From Chloroflexota bacterium (lineage in GTDB: Bacteria > Chloroflexota > Anaerolineae > 4572-78), in NCBI GenBank assembly GCA_024278015.1, contig JAJRUC010000523.1, positions 1-5,079 on the forward strand: DNA of 5,079 nt, in the 5' to 3' direction. Both the position numbers and the translations under genes were made by a program. Below are positions 1 through 5,079 of this stretch, piece after piece. A model generated the notes under the pieces. That model had not been told where the DNA came from, made no database searches, and was given only the letters and a program-made list of their open reading frames with translations. Position 1 is the first letter of the stretch; each line of letters opens with the position of its first letter.

Positions 1-2
1 AC

Positions 3-2756
3 AGTCCGGCCCACCCCGGCGGCGTGGAATACGTGCAGACCATCTATTTTAATATTCAGGATACGGGCAAAATCTGTGTCTGGTACAACGCCCCGGCCAC
101 CCGGCGCAACCAGGTGACGACCCCCTCAAACAGCGCCATCATCCGCAACGCCCAGGCCAATCCCGGCTCGGTCTGGATTATCGGTAACGAGCCCGATTCC
201 ATTTACAACGGCAGCCCCATTCAGGCTGAATTGTACGCCGACCTGTACCACGAATTTTACACCCTCATCAAAGCTGCCGACCCTACCGCCAAAGTGGCCG
301 TGGGCGGCGTGGTGCAGCCCTCTCCCATCCGCATGGAATATCTGGACCGGATGATGACCTATTATCAGACCACCTACGGCGAACCGTTTCCGGTTGACCT
401 GTGGAACATTCATCTCTACATTTTAAATGAACAGTCTTGCGGCTGGGGCTCCGGCACGCCGCCCTTTATCAATCACGATGGCTGGCGCATCAATTTTACC
501 GCCGCCGAACTGCTGGACGTGTACGACGCCCCCAACGACAATAACATTAATATGGAAAACAACCTGCTGGCCTTTCGGCAGTGGATGAACAACCGGGGCT
601 ACGGCGATGTTCCATTAATCGTGACCGAATTCGGGGTGCTGCCCTCGCCTTCGTATTCCGGCTTCAGCAATACGGCTGCCGCCACCTTCCTGACCGAAAT
701 TTTTGATTTGCTGCGCACCCAAACTGACCCCGTAGCGGGTTACGCCGCCGACGGCGGACGGCTGGTGCAAGCCTGGGCCTGGTATTCCACCCGCGACAAT
801 AATCACGGCTACGGCGGCAACCTGTTCAACAACGACGGCACCCTGACCGTCATCGGCAACGCCTTTGTGGCCGAATCCACCGCCGCCTATACAGATTATG
901 TCGATTTGCAGGTCATTCCGCCGCCGGGTGGGCTGCTGAACGAATTATCTATCAATGCTTATGTAAATAATATGGGCAATCTGACGGCCACCAATGTGAC
1001 TGCGGCCATCACCCTGACGCAAGGATTGAGCCGGACCGTCGTCGGTACGGCCACCTATTCCATACCGGAACTGGGAACCCGCTATAACCACACCCCGGCC
1101 TTCATCAATGCCGCCGGCCAGATTCAGGCGCCGGACAAGGGCTATTACACCGCCACCGTGGTGGTCAGCGCCACTGCATCGGAGACCAATACCGCCGGCA
1201 ACGTAGTCAGCCAACAAGTCCTCTGGTATCCTGATTTGACCATAATTAATTTTGAGGGCGATTCGTTTTTGCAAATTACCGGCAGTACCACGCTGAGTCC
1301 GGTGGTTTCGGCCACTGTCAGCAACAGCGGCAACTGGACATCAACCACGGCGACGGTGCAGTTTGGCCTGCAAAATGGAACGGCCATCGCGCAACAAACC
1401 GCCACCGCGCCGAGCCTTGTCCCCGGCCAGAGTGTTTTGTTGACGGCTTCGTGGACAATCTCACAGGCGGGCAGTTATGCCTTGACGGCTACCGTCAACC
1501 CGGCCGATAATTCTGATTGGGAATTGAATTTTGAGGATAATCGGATAACCCGCACGCTGAATATTGCCCAGGCCGCCGATTTGGAAATCAGCAAAAGCGG
1601 CCCGGCCACGACGGCCCCCGGCAGCCGCATCACCTACACCCTGACCCTTACCAATCGCGGCGCGGCGGTTTTACCCAACGTGGTCATCACCGATGCCATT
1701 CCGGCGGGCGGGGTGTACATCACCGGCGGAACCCGTATCGACGGCATGGTGCAGTGGAATGTGCCGCAAGTGGCGGCCCACAGCACAGAAGTTGTAACAT
1801 TTGCGATGACCGCCACCACGACGGTTATCAATCAGGATTACGGTTTTTCGGTGGACGATGTCATGGTTGTGGCCGGAATCCGGCCGGTGGTGACCTTGAC
1901 CTGGGGCGACCAGACCCTTTCGCTGCGCAAAACCGGCCCGGAAGCCGGCCTTGCCGGCGCGCCGATAACCTACACCCTGAGCCTGACCAATGTTAGTCCG
2001 GTTGACTTGCGCAACATCGTCATCACTGATGCCCTGCCCGCCGGGGCAACTTATGTGCGCGGCGGCGCGTTTGCCGGCGATGTGGTCAGTTGGGCGGTGC
2101 CTTTGCTGGCGGCCGACGGCGGCTTTACCCAAACCACGCTGGTGGTCACCGCCACCCACACCATTACCAACCATCGCTACGGCGCGTCGGCGGAAAACGG
2201 CTTGCTGACCGTTGGCGGGCAGGGGCCGGTGGTCACGCTGCTGGGCGTTGCAGTGCCGGTCGACCCCGGCACGCAGACCGTCGTCATCACTGATACCCCC
2301 GGCTTCAGCGTGACCCAATTCCTGACCATCGAAATTCCTGCCGCCAATTTTGCGCCCGCCACCACGCTGGGCTACACGGTTTTGCCGCTGCCCGATGAGT
2401 GGCTGGTTTCGCCGCAACTGGGTTATGAGGATGTCTTGTTTCGATTGGACGCTTATGGCGGGACGGGGTCGTTTTTGCTGCCCAACCTGACGTTGGCCCA
2501 ACCGATGACCATCACCGTGCATTACACCGATACCTTTGCGGGCAACGAATCGGCCATTGGTATCTATTATTACGATGACAATGCGGCGCAATGGCGGCCT
2601 GCCGTTGAAACATGCGATGCCGGTTCGCTGGGCACATTGGCCGTTGGGGTTGATACGGGGCGACATGTGCTGTGGAGCAGCGCCTGTAAATTGGGAAAAT
2701 TTGCGCTTTTACAAACCGTACATCCCGTATATTTGCCTTTAATTTTGCGTCAATAA
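3..2756 (+). CDS. Secreted multidomain glycoside hydrolase-like protein with CARDB and DUF11 modules (5' partial)
   Basis: The reading frame is open to the left edge, so the true start is outside; residue numbers here count from the GTG at 24, which is probably internal. Residues 1-290 look like the later part of a clan-A (beta/alpha)8 glycoside hydrolase. GNEPD has the likely acid/base Glu56, the strand with HLY is at 130-132, TEFG has the likely nucleophile Glu202, and WAW is at 250-252. The GH family number and substrate cannot be assigned; a polysaccharide target is inferred. Residues 293-400 form a beta-rich domain and 403-514 a CARDB-like domain. DUF11 repeats lie at about 519-620 and 632-735. 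A C-terminal beta domain (745-893) has Cys864 and Cys888, a possible disulfide. The protein ends in YLPLILRQ. DUF11 and CARDB modules normally act as extracellular stalks or adhesion units. The stop is TAA at 2754-2756. Confidence is high for a gene and for secretion, moderate for enzymatic activity because the N-terminal strands are missing. Confidence 0.9.
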   Translation, partial: SPAHPGGVEYVQTIYFNIQDTGKICVWYNAPATRRNQVTTPSNSAIIRNAQANPGSVWIIGNEPDSIYNGSPIQAELYADLYHEFYTLIKAADPTAKVAVGGVVQPSPIRMEYLDRMMTYYQTTYGEPFPVDLWNIHLYILNEQSCGWGSGTPPFINHDGWRINFTAAELLDVYDAPNDNNINMENNLLAFRQWMNNRGYGDVPLIVTEFGVLPSPSYSGFSNTAAATFLTEIFDLLRTQTDPVAGYAADGGRLVQAWAWYSTRDNNHGYGGNLFNNDGTLTVIGNAFVAESTAAYTDYVDLQVIPPPGGLLNELSINAYVNNMGNLTATNVTAAITLTQGLSRTVVGTATYSIPELGTRYNHTPAFINAAGQIQAPDKGYYTATVVVSATASETNTAGNVVSQQVLWYPDLTIINFEGDSFLQITGSTTLSPVVSATVSNSGNWTSTTATVQFGLQNGTAIAQQTATAPSLVPGQSVLLTASWTISQAGSYALTATVNPADNSDWELNFEDNRITRTLNIAQAADLEISKSGPATTAPGSRITYTLTLTNRGAAVLPNVVITDAIPAGGVYITGGTRIDGMVQWNVPQVAAHSTEVVTFAMTATTTVINQDYGFSVDDVMVVAGIRPVVTLTWGDQTLSLRKTGPEAGLAGAPITYTLSLTNVSPVDLRNIVITDALPAGATYVRGGAFAGDVVSWAVPLLAADGGFTQTTLVVTATHTITNHRYGASAENGLLTVGGQGPVVTLLGVAVPVDPGTQTVVITDTPGFSVTQFLTIEIPAANFAPATTLGYTVLPLPDEWLVSPQLGYEDVLFRLDAYGGTGSFLLPNLTLAQPMTITVHYTDTFAGNESAIGIYYYDDNAAQWRPAVETCDAGSLGTLAVGVDTGRHVLWSSACKLGKFALLQTVHPVYLPLILRQ
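1578..2228 (+). repeat. Two tandem DUF11 repeat units inside the hydrolase gene
   Basis: The encoded units start near residues 519 and 632, spaced 112 residues apart. Over the first 48 aligned residues I count about 25 identities by eye, including the shared cores ITYTL, LTN, VITDA and PAG. Each unit closes with a YG motif and a PVVTL strand. The DNA copies have diverged at many positions, so this is an old domain duplication and not a recent tandem copy. Units of this type fold as immunoglobulin-like beta sandwiches in surface proteins of many bacteria. Confidence 0.8.
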
Positions 2757-2779
2757 AGCGCGACATGCCCAAAAAATAT

Positions 2780-2808
2780 TTGCAGCAGGTATTTCTATGT
2801 GCTATAAT
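2780..2808 (+). promoter_or_regulatory. Candidate sigma-70-type promoter with extended -10
   Basis: A perfect TATAAT at 2803-2808 is preceded by TG at 2800-2801, giving the extended -10 form TGCTATAAT. TTGCAG at 2780-2785 sits exactly 17 bp upstream and matches 3 of 6 positions of the -35 consensus (TTG). Transcription would start near 2815 and run rightward into a spacer with no evident gene, across two palindromes and possibly antisense to the 3' end of the lipoprotein gene. A chance match in an AT-rich stretch is the main alternative. Confidence 0.4.
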
Positions 2809-2870
2809 GCAAAAGTATTAGTGACTGTACAGGGTGTCGTTTTTTGCACCGCAGCAATCTCCACCGTAAC

Positions 2871-2903
2871 CGTTTACCCCCCTCTTGAGGGGGGGAGCAA
2901 ACG
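2871..2903. repeat. C/G-rich hairpin downstream of the hydrolase gene
   Basis: CCCCCCTC at 2877-2884 pairs perfectly with GAGGGGGG at 2887-2894. An outer stem pairs CGTTT at 2871-2875 with AAACG at 2899-2903. No long T run follows, only GGTTTCTTTAT starting a few bases later, so it is not a standard intrinsic terminator. It could still slow or end transcription from either convergent gene. Its CCCCTCTTGAGGGG core resembles dispersed intergenic palindromes seen in several phyla. Confidence 0.6.
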
Positions 2904-2978
2904 TAAAGCGGTTTCTTTATCAGGGGCAGGCTGCAAAAGAGCGCTGTTTATCCTTACAAATGCTGGTAGTGGCCAGAA

Positions 2979-3105
2979 TTGACTGATGGACGAAAACCCC
3001 CTCCCCAACCCTCCCCCCAAAGGGGAGAGGGGGGAGCAAAATTCCCTCTCCCCCAAGGGGAGAGGGTTAGGGAGAGGGGGAAAGACAATTTGTCCCATCA
3101 GTCAA
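2979..3105. repeat. 127-bp palindromic MITE/REP-like element with 11-bp terminal inverted repeats
   Basis: TTGACTGATGG at 2979-2989 is an exact reverse complement of CCATCAGTCAA at 3095-3105. Inside, the C-rich left arm (2997-3018) and the G-rich right arm (3057-3080) are near reverse complements. Each arm is followed or preceded by its own smaller hairpin (CCCTCCCC/GGGGAGAGGG and CCCTCTCCCC/GGGGAGAGGG types). The whole can fold as one long stem or as a branched form. There is no coding content, and no clear target-site duplication is visible beside the repeats. It resembles dispersed C/G palindromes rather than an insertion sequence, and no transposase is present here. It may also act as a two-way transcription barrier between the convergent genes. 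Confidence 0.7.
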
Positions 3106-3279
3106 AAATTACCACCACCCAAATGCTTATGCCTGAATAGTTACAAGTATTATTCTGTTTCTTCATCAGGAGGCAGGGCAGGAATCCAGTCGAACAAACA
3201 GTTTGCTCAAATATAAAACCAACGGCTGTACGGCTGTATAGTTACAAAGAATGTTGGTAAATTGACGGGTGAGCGGTTA

Positions 3280-3304
3280 TTTTTAAGGGTGGGATACTTA
3301 AAAA
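3280..3304 (-). repeat. AT-rich inverted repeat overlapping the lipoprotein stop codon
   Basis: TTTTTAAG at 3280-3287 is the exact reverse complement of CTTAAAAA at 3297-3304, with a 9-base loop. The lipoprotein stop codon (TAA, read from 3300 to 3298 on the minus strand) lies within the stem. The stem is weak and no T run follows on the minus strand, so terminator function is only a possibility. Confidence 0.35.
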
Positions 3305-3906
3305 CGGCTGGGCGGTGTTGTTCGGCCCGGCTGAATGACCTTCAGGAACAGTTGCATGATTTTTTGTATTTCCGCCGGGTTGCGAGGGATACCATTTACC
3401 AGTTTAATGCGATTTTTTTGTCCGCGCCACCGGGCCGAGATGATGTAGGTGTGGCCGGACTGGTTGCAGGAGGAATCGCAGCGGTATTGGGGCGACAGGG
3501 AGAAGAACGTCAAGTCTTCCAAACCGGTCAGGAATTGTGCGGTTTGGGCGGCTGTTAAATTTTGTTTCTCACCCGTGGGCGTTATCAGCCGACCGTCGGC
3601 AAAAAGCGACCACGTTTCAGCGGCGCCGGATTCCGGGGGCAAGTGGGTCAAGGTAAATACGGGCGCTGTTTTCGCTGTTGATGAGTCATCAGCCGGTTGC
3701 AGGCTGGGGGGCGCGGTCATTTTTTCCTCCATCAAGTTGGGGCCGTCTTCCGCCGGTAATGAAGTGGGCCGGATGACCGGGGCAGGGGAGACAATAATTG
3801 AGCGGGCCGCGCTCACCGGAGAAACAGGGGCAGGTATTGTTGCCGGCGAGCAAGCGGTCAGTATCATAATAAGTATAATCAGGATTTTTCCAATTAAAAA
3901 ATTCAT
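3298..3906 (-). CDS. Putative lipoprotein of unknown function
   Basis: The 202-residue product starts with a lysine-containing n-region, a hydrophobic stretch (8-16) and a lipobox LTAC with Cys19. This predicts lipid attachment and retention on the outer face of the membrane. Residues 20-82 are a Pro/Ala/Ser/Thr-rich linker. A compact C-terminal domain (about 83-192) follows, with FADGRLITPTGEK, LTAAQTAQFLTGLEDLTFFSLSP split around residues 117-139, and a CDSSC pair (Cys143, Cys147). HTYIISARW comes next, then a final helix. The pattern of strand, dosage-type loop, helix ending in FFSL, then two strands and a helix is like uncharacterised lipoprotein domains I have seen in Chloroflexota, but I cannot name a family. 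The ATG at 3906 is preceded by an in-frame TAA about 27 bases upstream and is the only start giving the signal peptide. No Shine-Dalgarno sequence is visible. It converges with the hydrolase gene and diverges from the peptidase gene. Confidence 0.85.
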   Translation of the reverse strand: MNFLIGKILIILIMILTACSPATIPAPVSPVSAARSIIVSPAPVIRPTSLPAEDGPNLMEEKMTAPPSLQPADDSSTAKTAPVFTLTHLPPESGAAETWSLFADGRLITPTGEKQNLTAAQTAQFLTGLEDLTFFSLSPQYRCDSSCNQSGHTYIISARWRGQKNRIKLVNGIPRNPAEIQKIMQLFLKVIQPGRTTPPSRF

Positions 3907-3912
3907 ATTCGT

Positions 3913-4061
3913 AAAATGTAACCACTCAGGTTAAGCAGTTGTAACCGAAAATAGCGTTTTTTGCCGTTTTTACCTCCTCCCTACCCTTCCCCCGCAAGCA
4001 GGGAAGGGAATATCTTCCCCCTTTTAAGGGGGGATTAAGGAGGGGTGAGCAGTTACATTTT
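3913..4061. repeat. Second C/G palindromic element beside the lipoprotein start
   Basis: AAAATGTAAC at 3913-3922 is the exact reverse complement of GTTACATTTT at 4052-4061. Between them lie a stem of CCCTTCCC (3984-3991) with GGGAAGGG (4001-4008) and a tight hairpin CCCCCTT (4017-4023) with AAGGGGG (4026-4032). These are framed by CCTCC-type and GGAGG-type arms. The architecture parallels the element at 2979-3105, with short end repeats around pyrimidine-rich and purine-rich arms, but the end sequences differ. The left end is only 6 bases from the lipoprotein start codon, so it would lie in that gene's leader. Confidence 0.6.
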
Positions 4062-4095
4062 TCGTCTGCTGAGTAGATACCATAAAACAACTCCA

Positions 4096-4204
4096 AACCT
4101 TGTTAGCGGTTAAATCTGCCCGAAAGCGCATTATAGTGTAGACGCCGTTCAATGCCCTGCCGTTCCATTTGCGGTTCCGGGGAGGTTTGTCTGGTAACAA
4201 GGTT
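4096..4204. repeat. Long-range 10-bp inverted repeat in the peptidase leader
   Basis: AACCTTGTTA at 4096-4105 and TAACAAGGTT at 4195-4204 are exact reverse complements separated by 89 bases. The interval contains the overlapping -10-like sites. It could be a paired operator, ends of a small degenerate element, or chance; no function can be assigned from sequence alone. Confidence 0.4.
4130..4137. promoter_or_regulatory. Overlapping divergent -10-like hexamers
   Basis: ATTATAGT reads TATAGT on the plus strand (4132-4137, one mismatch to TATAAT) and exactly TATAAT on the minus strand (4135 down to 4130). On the plus side GTTAAA at 4109-4114, 17 bp upstream, is a weak -35 (3 of 6). On the minus side no good -35 is seen at proper spacing. 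It could serve the peptidase gene with a leader of about 180 bases, or the lipoprotein gene with a leader of about 215 bases that includes the palindrome. Confidence 0.25.
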
Positions 4205-4270
4205 AGGACAAAAAGGACAGAAAAGGAGGAGGTGCTTTTATAGAAATTACCTGATTTATCAAAGGAGTTC

Positions 4271-4297
4271 TATTTGTTTGCAACGATAAAACAAATA
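4271..4297 (+). promoter_or_regulatory. AT-rich leader hairpin just upstream of the peptidase ribosome binding site
   Basis: TATTTGTTT at 4271-4279 and AAACAAATA at 4289-4297 form a perfect 9-bp stem with a 9-base loop. It ends 13 bases before the AAGGAGA site. The stem is low in GC and has no trailing T run, so it is more likely an mRNA stability or translation element than a terminator. AAAGGAG at 4261-4267 stands 6 bases before TTG at 4274. That TTG opens a 12-codon frame ending in TAA at 4310-4312, overlapping the peptidase ribosome binding site; a leader peptide is possible but unsupported otherwise. Confidence 0.35.
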
Positions 4298-4310
4298 ACT
4301 GCTACAAATT

Positions 4311-4317
4311 AAGGAGA
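4311..4317 (+). promoter_or_regulatory. Ribosome binding site of the peptidase gene
   Basis: AAGGAGA closely matches the Shine-Dalgarno consensus. GGAG ends 5 bases before the ATG at 4322, which fixes that ATG as the start. Confidence 0.8.
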
Positions 4318-4321
4318 GCAA

Positions 4322-5079
4322 ATGAACGTATCAAGTAAATTTAAAAAGAATGGAATTCTGGCATTTTCGACGGTTTTGGCCTTGACGATGGTCGTGGCCT
4401 TGTTCGTCGCTTTTGCGCCCACCGCCAGCGTGGCCCAGGGCGGCGACGGCGCCTACAACCCCGCCGAGTATCTGAGCCAGTTCCGGGGGCGTCAATTCCC
4501 CAACGAAATGCCCCCCCGCGACGATATTGTAGCCGCTCAGGCCGCCGGCGTGTCTCTGGATGACCCGGACGCCGCCGTGTTGCTTGACCAGTGGTACAAA
4601 GACTTTGCCGCCAGAAACGAGAAAAGCGGCCCCAACCCGATGGCCTTCGCTGCTCGTATGAAGGCTCTGGAAAAAGCACAGGCAAAGGGCCGGGGTTTAC
4701 AGGCCGTAGATGCCGTTACCGGCACCGCCAAAATGCTGATGATTCCCATCGAGTTTACCGGCACCGATAATATTCCCGCCTGCGATACCCTGGGCGGCAC
4801 CCAAACCGCTACTGCCACCGTTACCGGCCCTCTCTTCGGCACCATTCCGGATCCGGCCGCTTCCGGCGACAACCGCACCATGTACGCCCCCGGCGGTAAC
4901 TTTACCACCAGCTGGTATCAAAACCTGATGTTTGGTAACGGCGTGGGCGTGGTTCGCACCGACCTGAACGGCGGCGCGGGCGTTGACCTGACCGGCGTTT
5001 CCGCCTCGAACTTCTATCAACAACAGTCAGAAGGCGCGTACTCGCTTAACGGCGATGTCTTCAGCAATGTCATTCAACT
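4322..5079 (+). CDS. Secreted immune inhibitor A-like (M6) metallopeptidase, N-terminal part (3' partial)
   Basis: The frame from ATG 4322 is open to the right edge (252 codons, no stop). A basic n-region (KFKK), a hydrophobic stretch at 11-31 and a SVA-Q site predict Sec signal peptidase cleavage after Ala38. Residues about 39-135 look like a propeptide that includes a charged helical part (FAARMKALEKAQAK at 109-122). The catalytic-domain start follows: the strand MLMIPIEFTGTDN (138-150), then GPLFGTIPDP (169-178), NFTTSWYQNLMFG (193-205), and NFYQQQSEGAYSLNGDV (230-246). These match the M6 family pattern of a VEF-type strand, a DNTTY/W segment, HYxxLLFG and an EQSGGxYxVxGxV block. The zinc motif HExxH should lie beyond the window and is not seen. 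Family members are secreted zinc endopeptidases that degrade proteins outside the cell. The Shine-Dalgarno sequence at 4311-4317 supports the start. The gene is divergent from the lipoprotein gene. Confidence 0.88.
   Translation, partial: MNVSSKFKKNGILAFSTVLALTMVVALFVAFAPTASVAQGGDGAYNPAEYLSQFRGRQFPNEMPPRDDIVAAQAAGVSLDDPDAAVLLDQWYKDFAARNEKSGPNPMAFAARMKALEKAQAKGRGLQAVDAVTGTAKMLMIPIEFTGTDNIPACDTLGGTQTATATVTGPLFGTIPDPAASGDNRTMYAPGGNFTTSWYQNLMFGNGVGVVRTDLNGGAGVDLTGVSASNFYQQQSEGAYSLNGDVFSNVIQ

Larger units (their letters stand above)
2757..3297. other. Convergent intergenic spacer with no convincing gene
   Basis: This 541-bp stretch separates the plus-strand hydrolase gene from the minus-strand lipoprotein gene. 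Short open frames cross it, but they lack good ribosome binding sites and their peptides are translations of the C/G palindromes (strings such as PLPNPLPLGERE). It holds a promoter-like site, a hairpin at 2871-2903 and the palindrome at 2979-3105. The part after 3106 is AT-rich and contains an 8-bp tandem duplication (ACGGCTGT at 3222-3229 and 3230-3237). It also holds two copies of ATAGTTACAA (3137-3146 and 3238-3247). I see no textbook stem plus U-tract terminator for the hydrolase gene; the C/G hairpins may serve that purpose. Confidence 0.6.
3907..4321. other. Divergent intergenic region between lipoprotein and peptidase genes
   Basis: This 415-bp stretch must hold the control signals of both flanking genes. 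The half beside the lipoprotein is taken up by a C/G palindrome (3913-4061). The half beside the peptidase holds overlapping -10-like hexamers, a 10-bp long-range inverted repeat, a purine-rich tract (4200-4232) with GGACA, GGACA and GGAGG spaced 9-10 bases apart, an AT hairpin and the peptidase ribosome binding site. I see no tRNA, known riboswitch or gene of ordinary size. Confidence 0.6.

Noticed and set aside
1671..2666. 331-codon open frame on the minus strand
   Set aside because: It lies wholly antisense to the DUF11 and C-terminal part of the hydrolase gene. Its product is rich in Arg, Gly and Gln with no domain, signal or ribosome binding site, as expected from GC-biased codon positions on the opposite strand.
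2797..2982. 61-codon open frame beginning at an ATG
   Set aside because: The ATG overlaps the candidate -10 promoter, the upstream AGGT is a weak ribosome binding site, and the middle of the peptide is a translation of the C/G hairpin.
2874..3216. Short frames on both strands coding PLPNPPPKGERG-type peptides
   Set aside because: These strings are the usual translation artefact of C/G palindromic repeats and appear on both strands of the same palindrome.
3222..3237. 8-bp tandem duplication ACGGCTGT
   Set aside because: Two short units are compatible with replication slippage, and nothing nearby suggests an attachment site or a functional iteron set.
3449..3934. 161-codon open frame on the plus strand
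   Set aside because: It is antisense to the lipoprotein gene, which has a clear signal peptide and lipobox. The antisense product has no recognisable features.
2979..4061. CRISPR array suggested by several similar repeats
   Set aside because: The repeats are palindromes of different length and sequence, there are only two or three, no regular spacers exist and no cas gene is present.
2979..4061. Composite transposon bracketed by the two palindromes
   Set aside because: The two elements have unrelated terminal repeats, no transposase lies between them and no target-site duplication is visible.

Overview
The window looks like a fragment of a Chloroflexota genome (Anaerolineae or a relative); this is an inference. 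It holds three secreted or surface proteins. The first ends in the short tail YLPLILRQ, a C-terminal signature I associate with exported Chloroflexota proteins, behind a module arrangement (DUF11 repeats plus a C-terminal Cys-containing beta domain) that is common there. The spacers carry C/G-rich palindromic repeats of a kind scattered through Chloroflexota and cyanobacterial genomes. Coding DNA is GC-rich with many GCC/GGC codons, while the spacers are mixed, with AT-rich stretches broken by homopurine/homopyrimidine arms.

Layout. (1) Positions 3-2756, plus strand: the 3' part of a large extracellular protein. A clan-A-like glycoside hydrolase core is followed by CARDB-like beta domains, two DUF11 repeats, a C-terminal beta domain and the YLPL tail. 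Its N-terminus lies off the left edge. (2) 2757-3297: a 541-bp spacer between convergent genes with no convincing gene. It has an extended -10 promoter pointing right, a C/G hairpin, and a 127-bp palindrome with perfect 11-bp terminal inverted repeats and a G-quadruplex motif on each strand. (3) 3298-3906, minus strand: a 202-residue lipoprotein of unknown function. (4) 3907-4321: a divergent spacer with a second C/G palindrome almost touching the lipoprotein start, then a long leader with inverted repeats for the next gene. (5) 4322-5079, plus strand: the N-terminal third or so of a secreted immune inhibitor A-like (M6) metallopeptidase, cut by the window edge before its zinc site. It has no stop codon inside the window.

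Together the genes suggest an extracellular degradation and surface-interaction repertoire (polysaccharide and protein attack plus a surface lipoprotein). Nothing in the sequence proves that they act together. The GH gene and the lipoprotein gene converge, and the lipoprotein and peptidase genes diverge, so there is no operon here.

The most unusual material is non-coding: two related palindromes, a strong-looking promoter with no gene behind it, and a recurring GAGYRGTTACATTTT-like motif around the lipoprotein gene. I found no CRISPR array, tRNA, rRNA, transposase or recognisable defence system.
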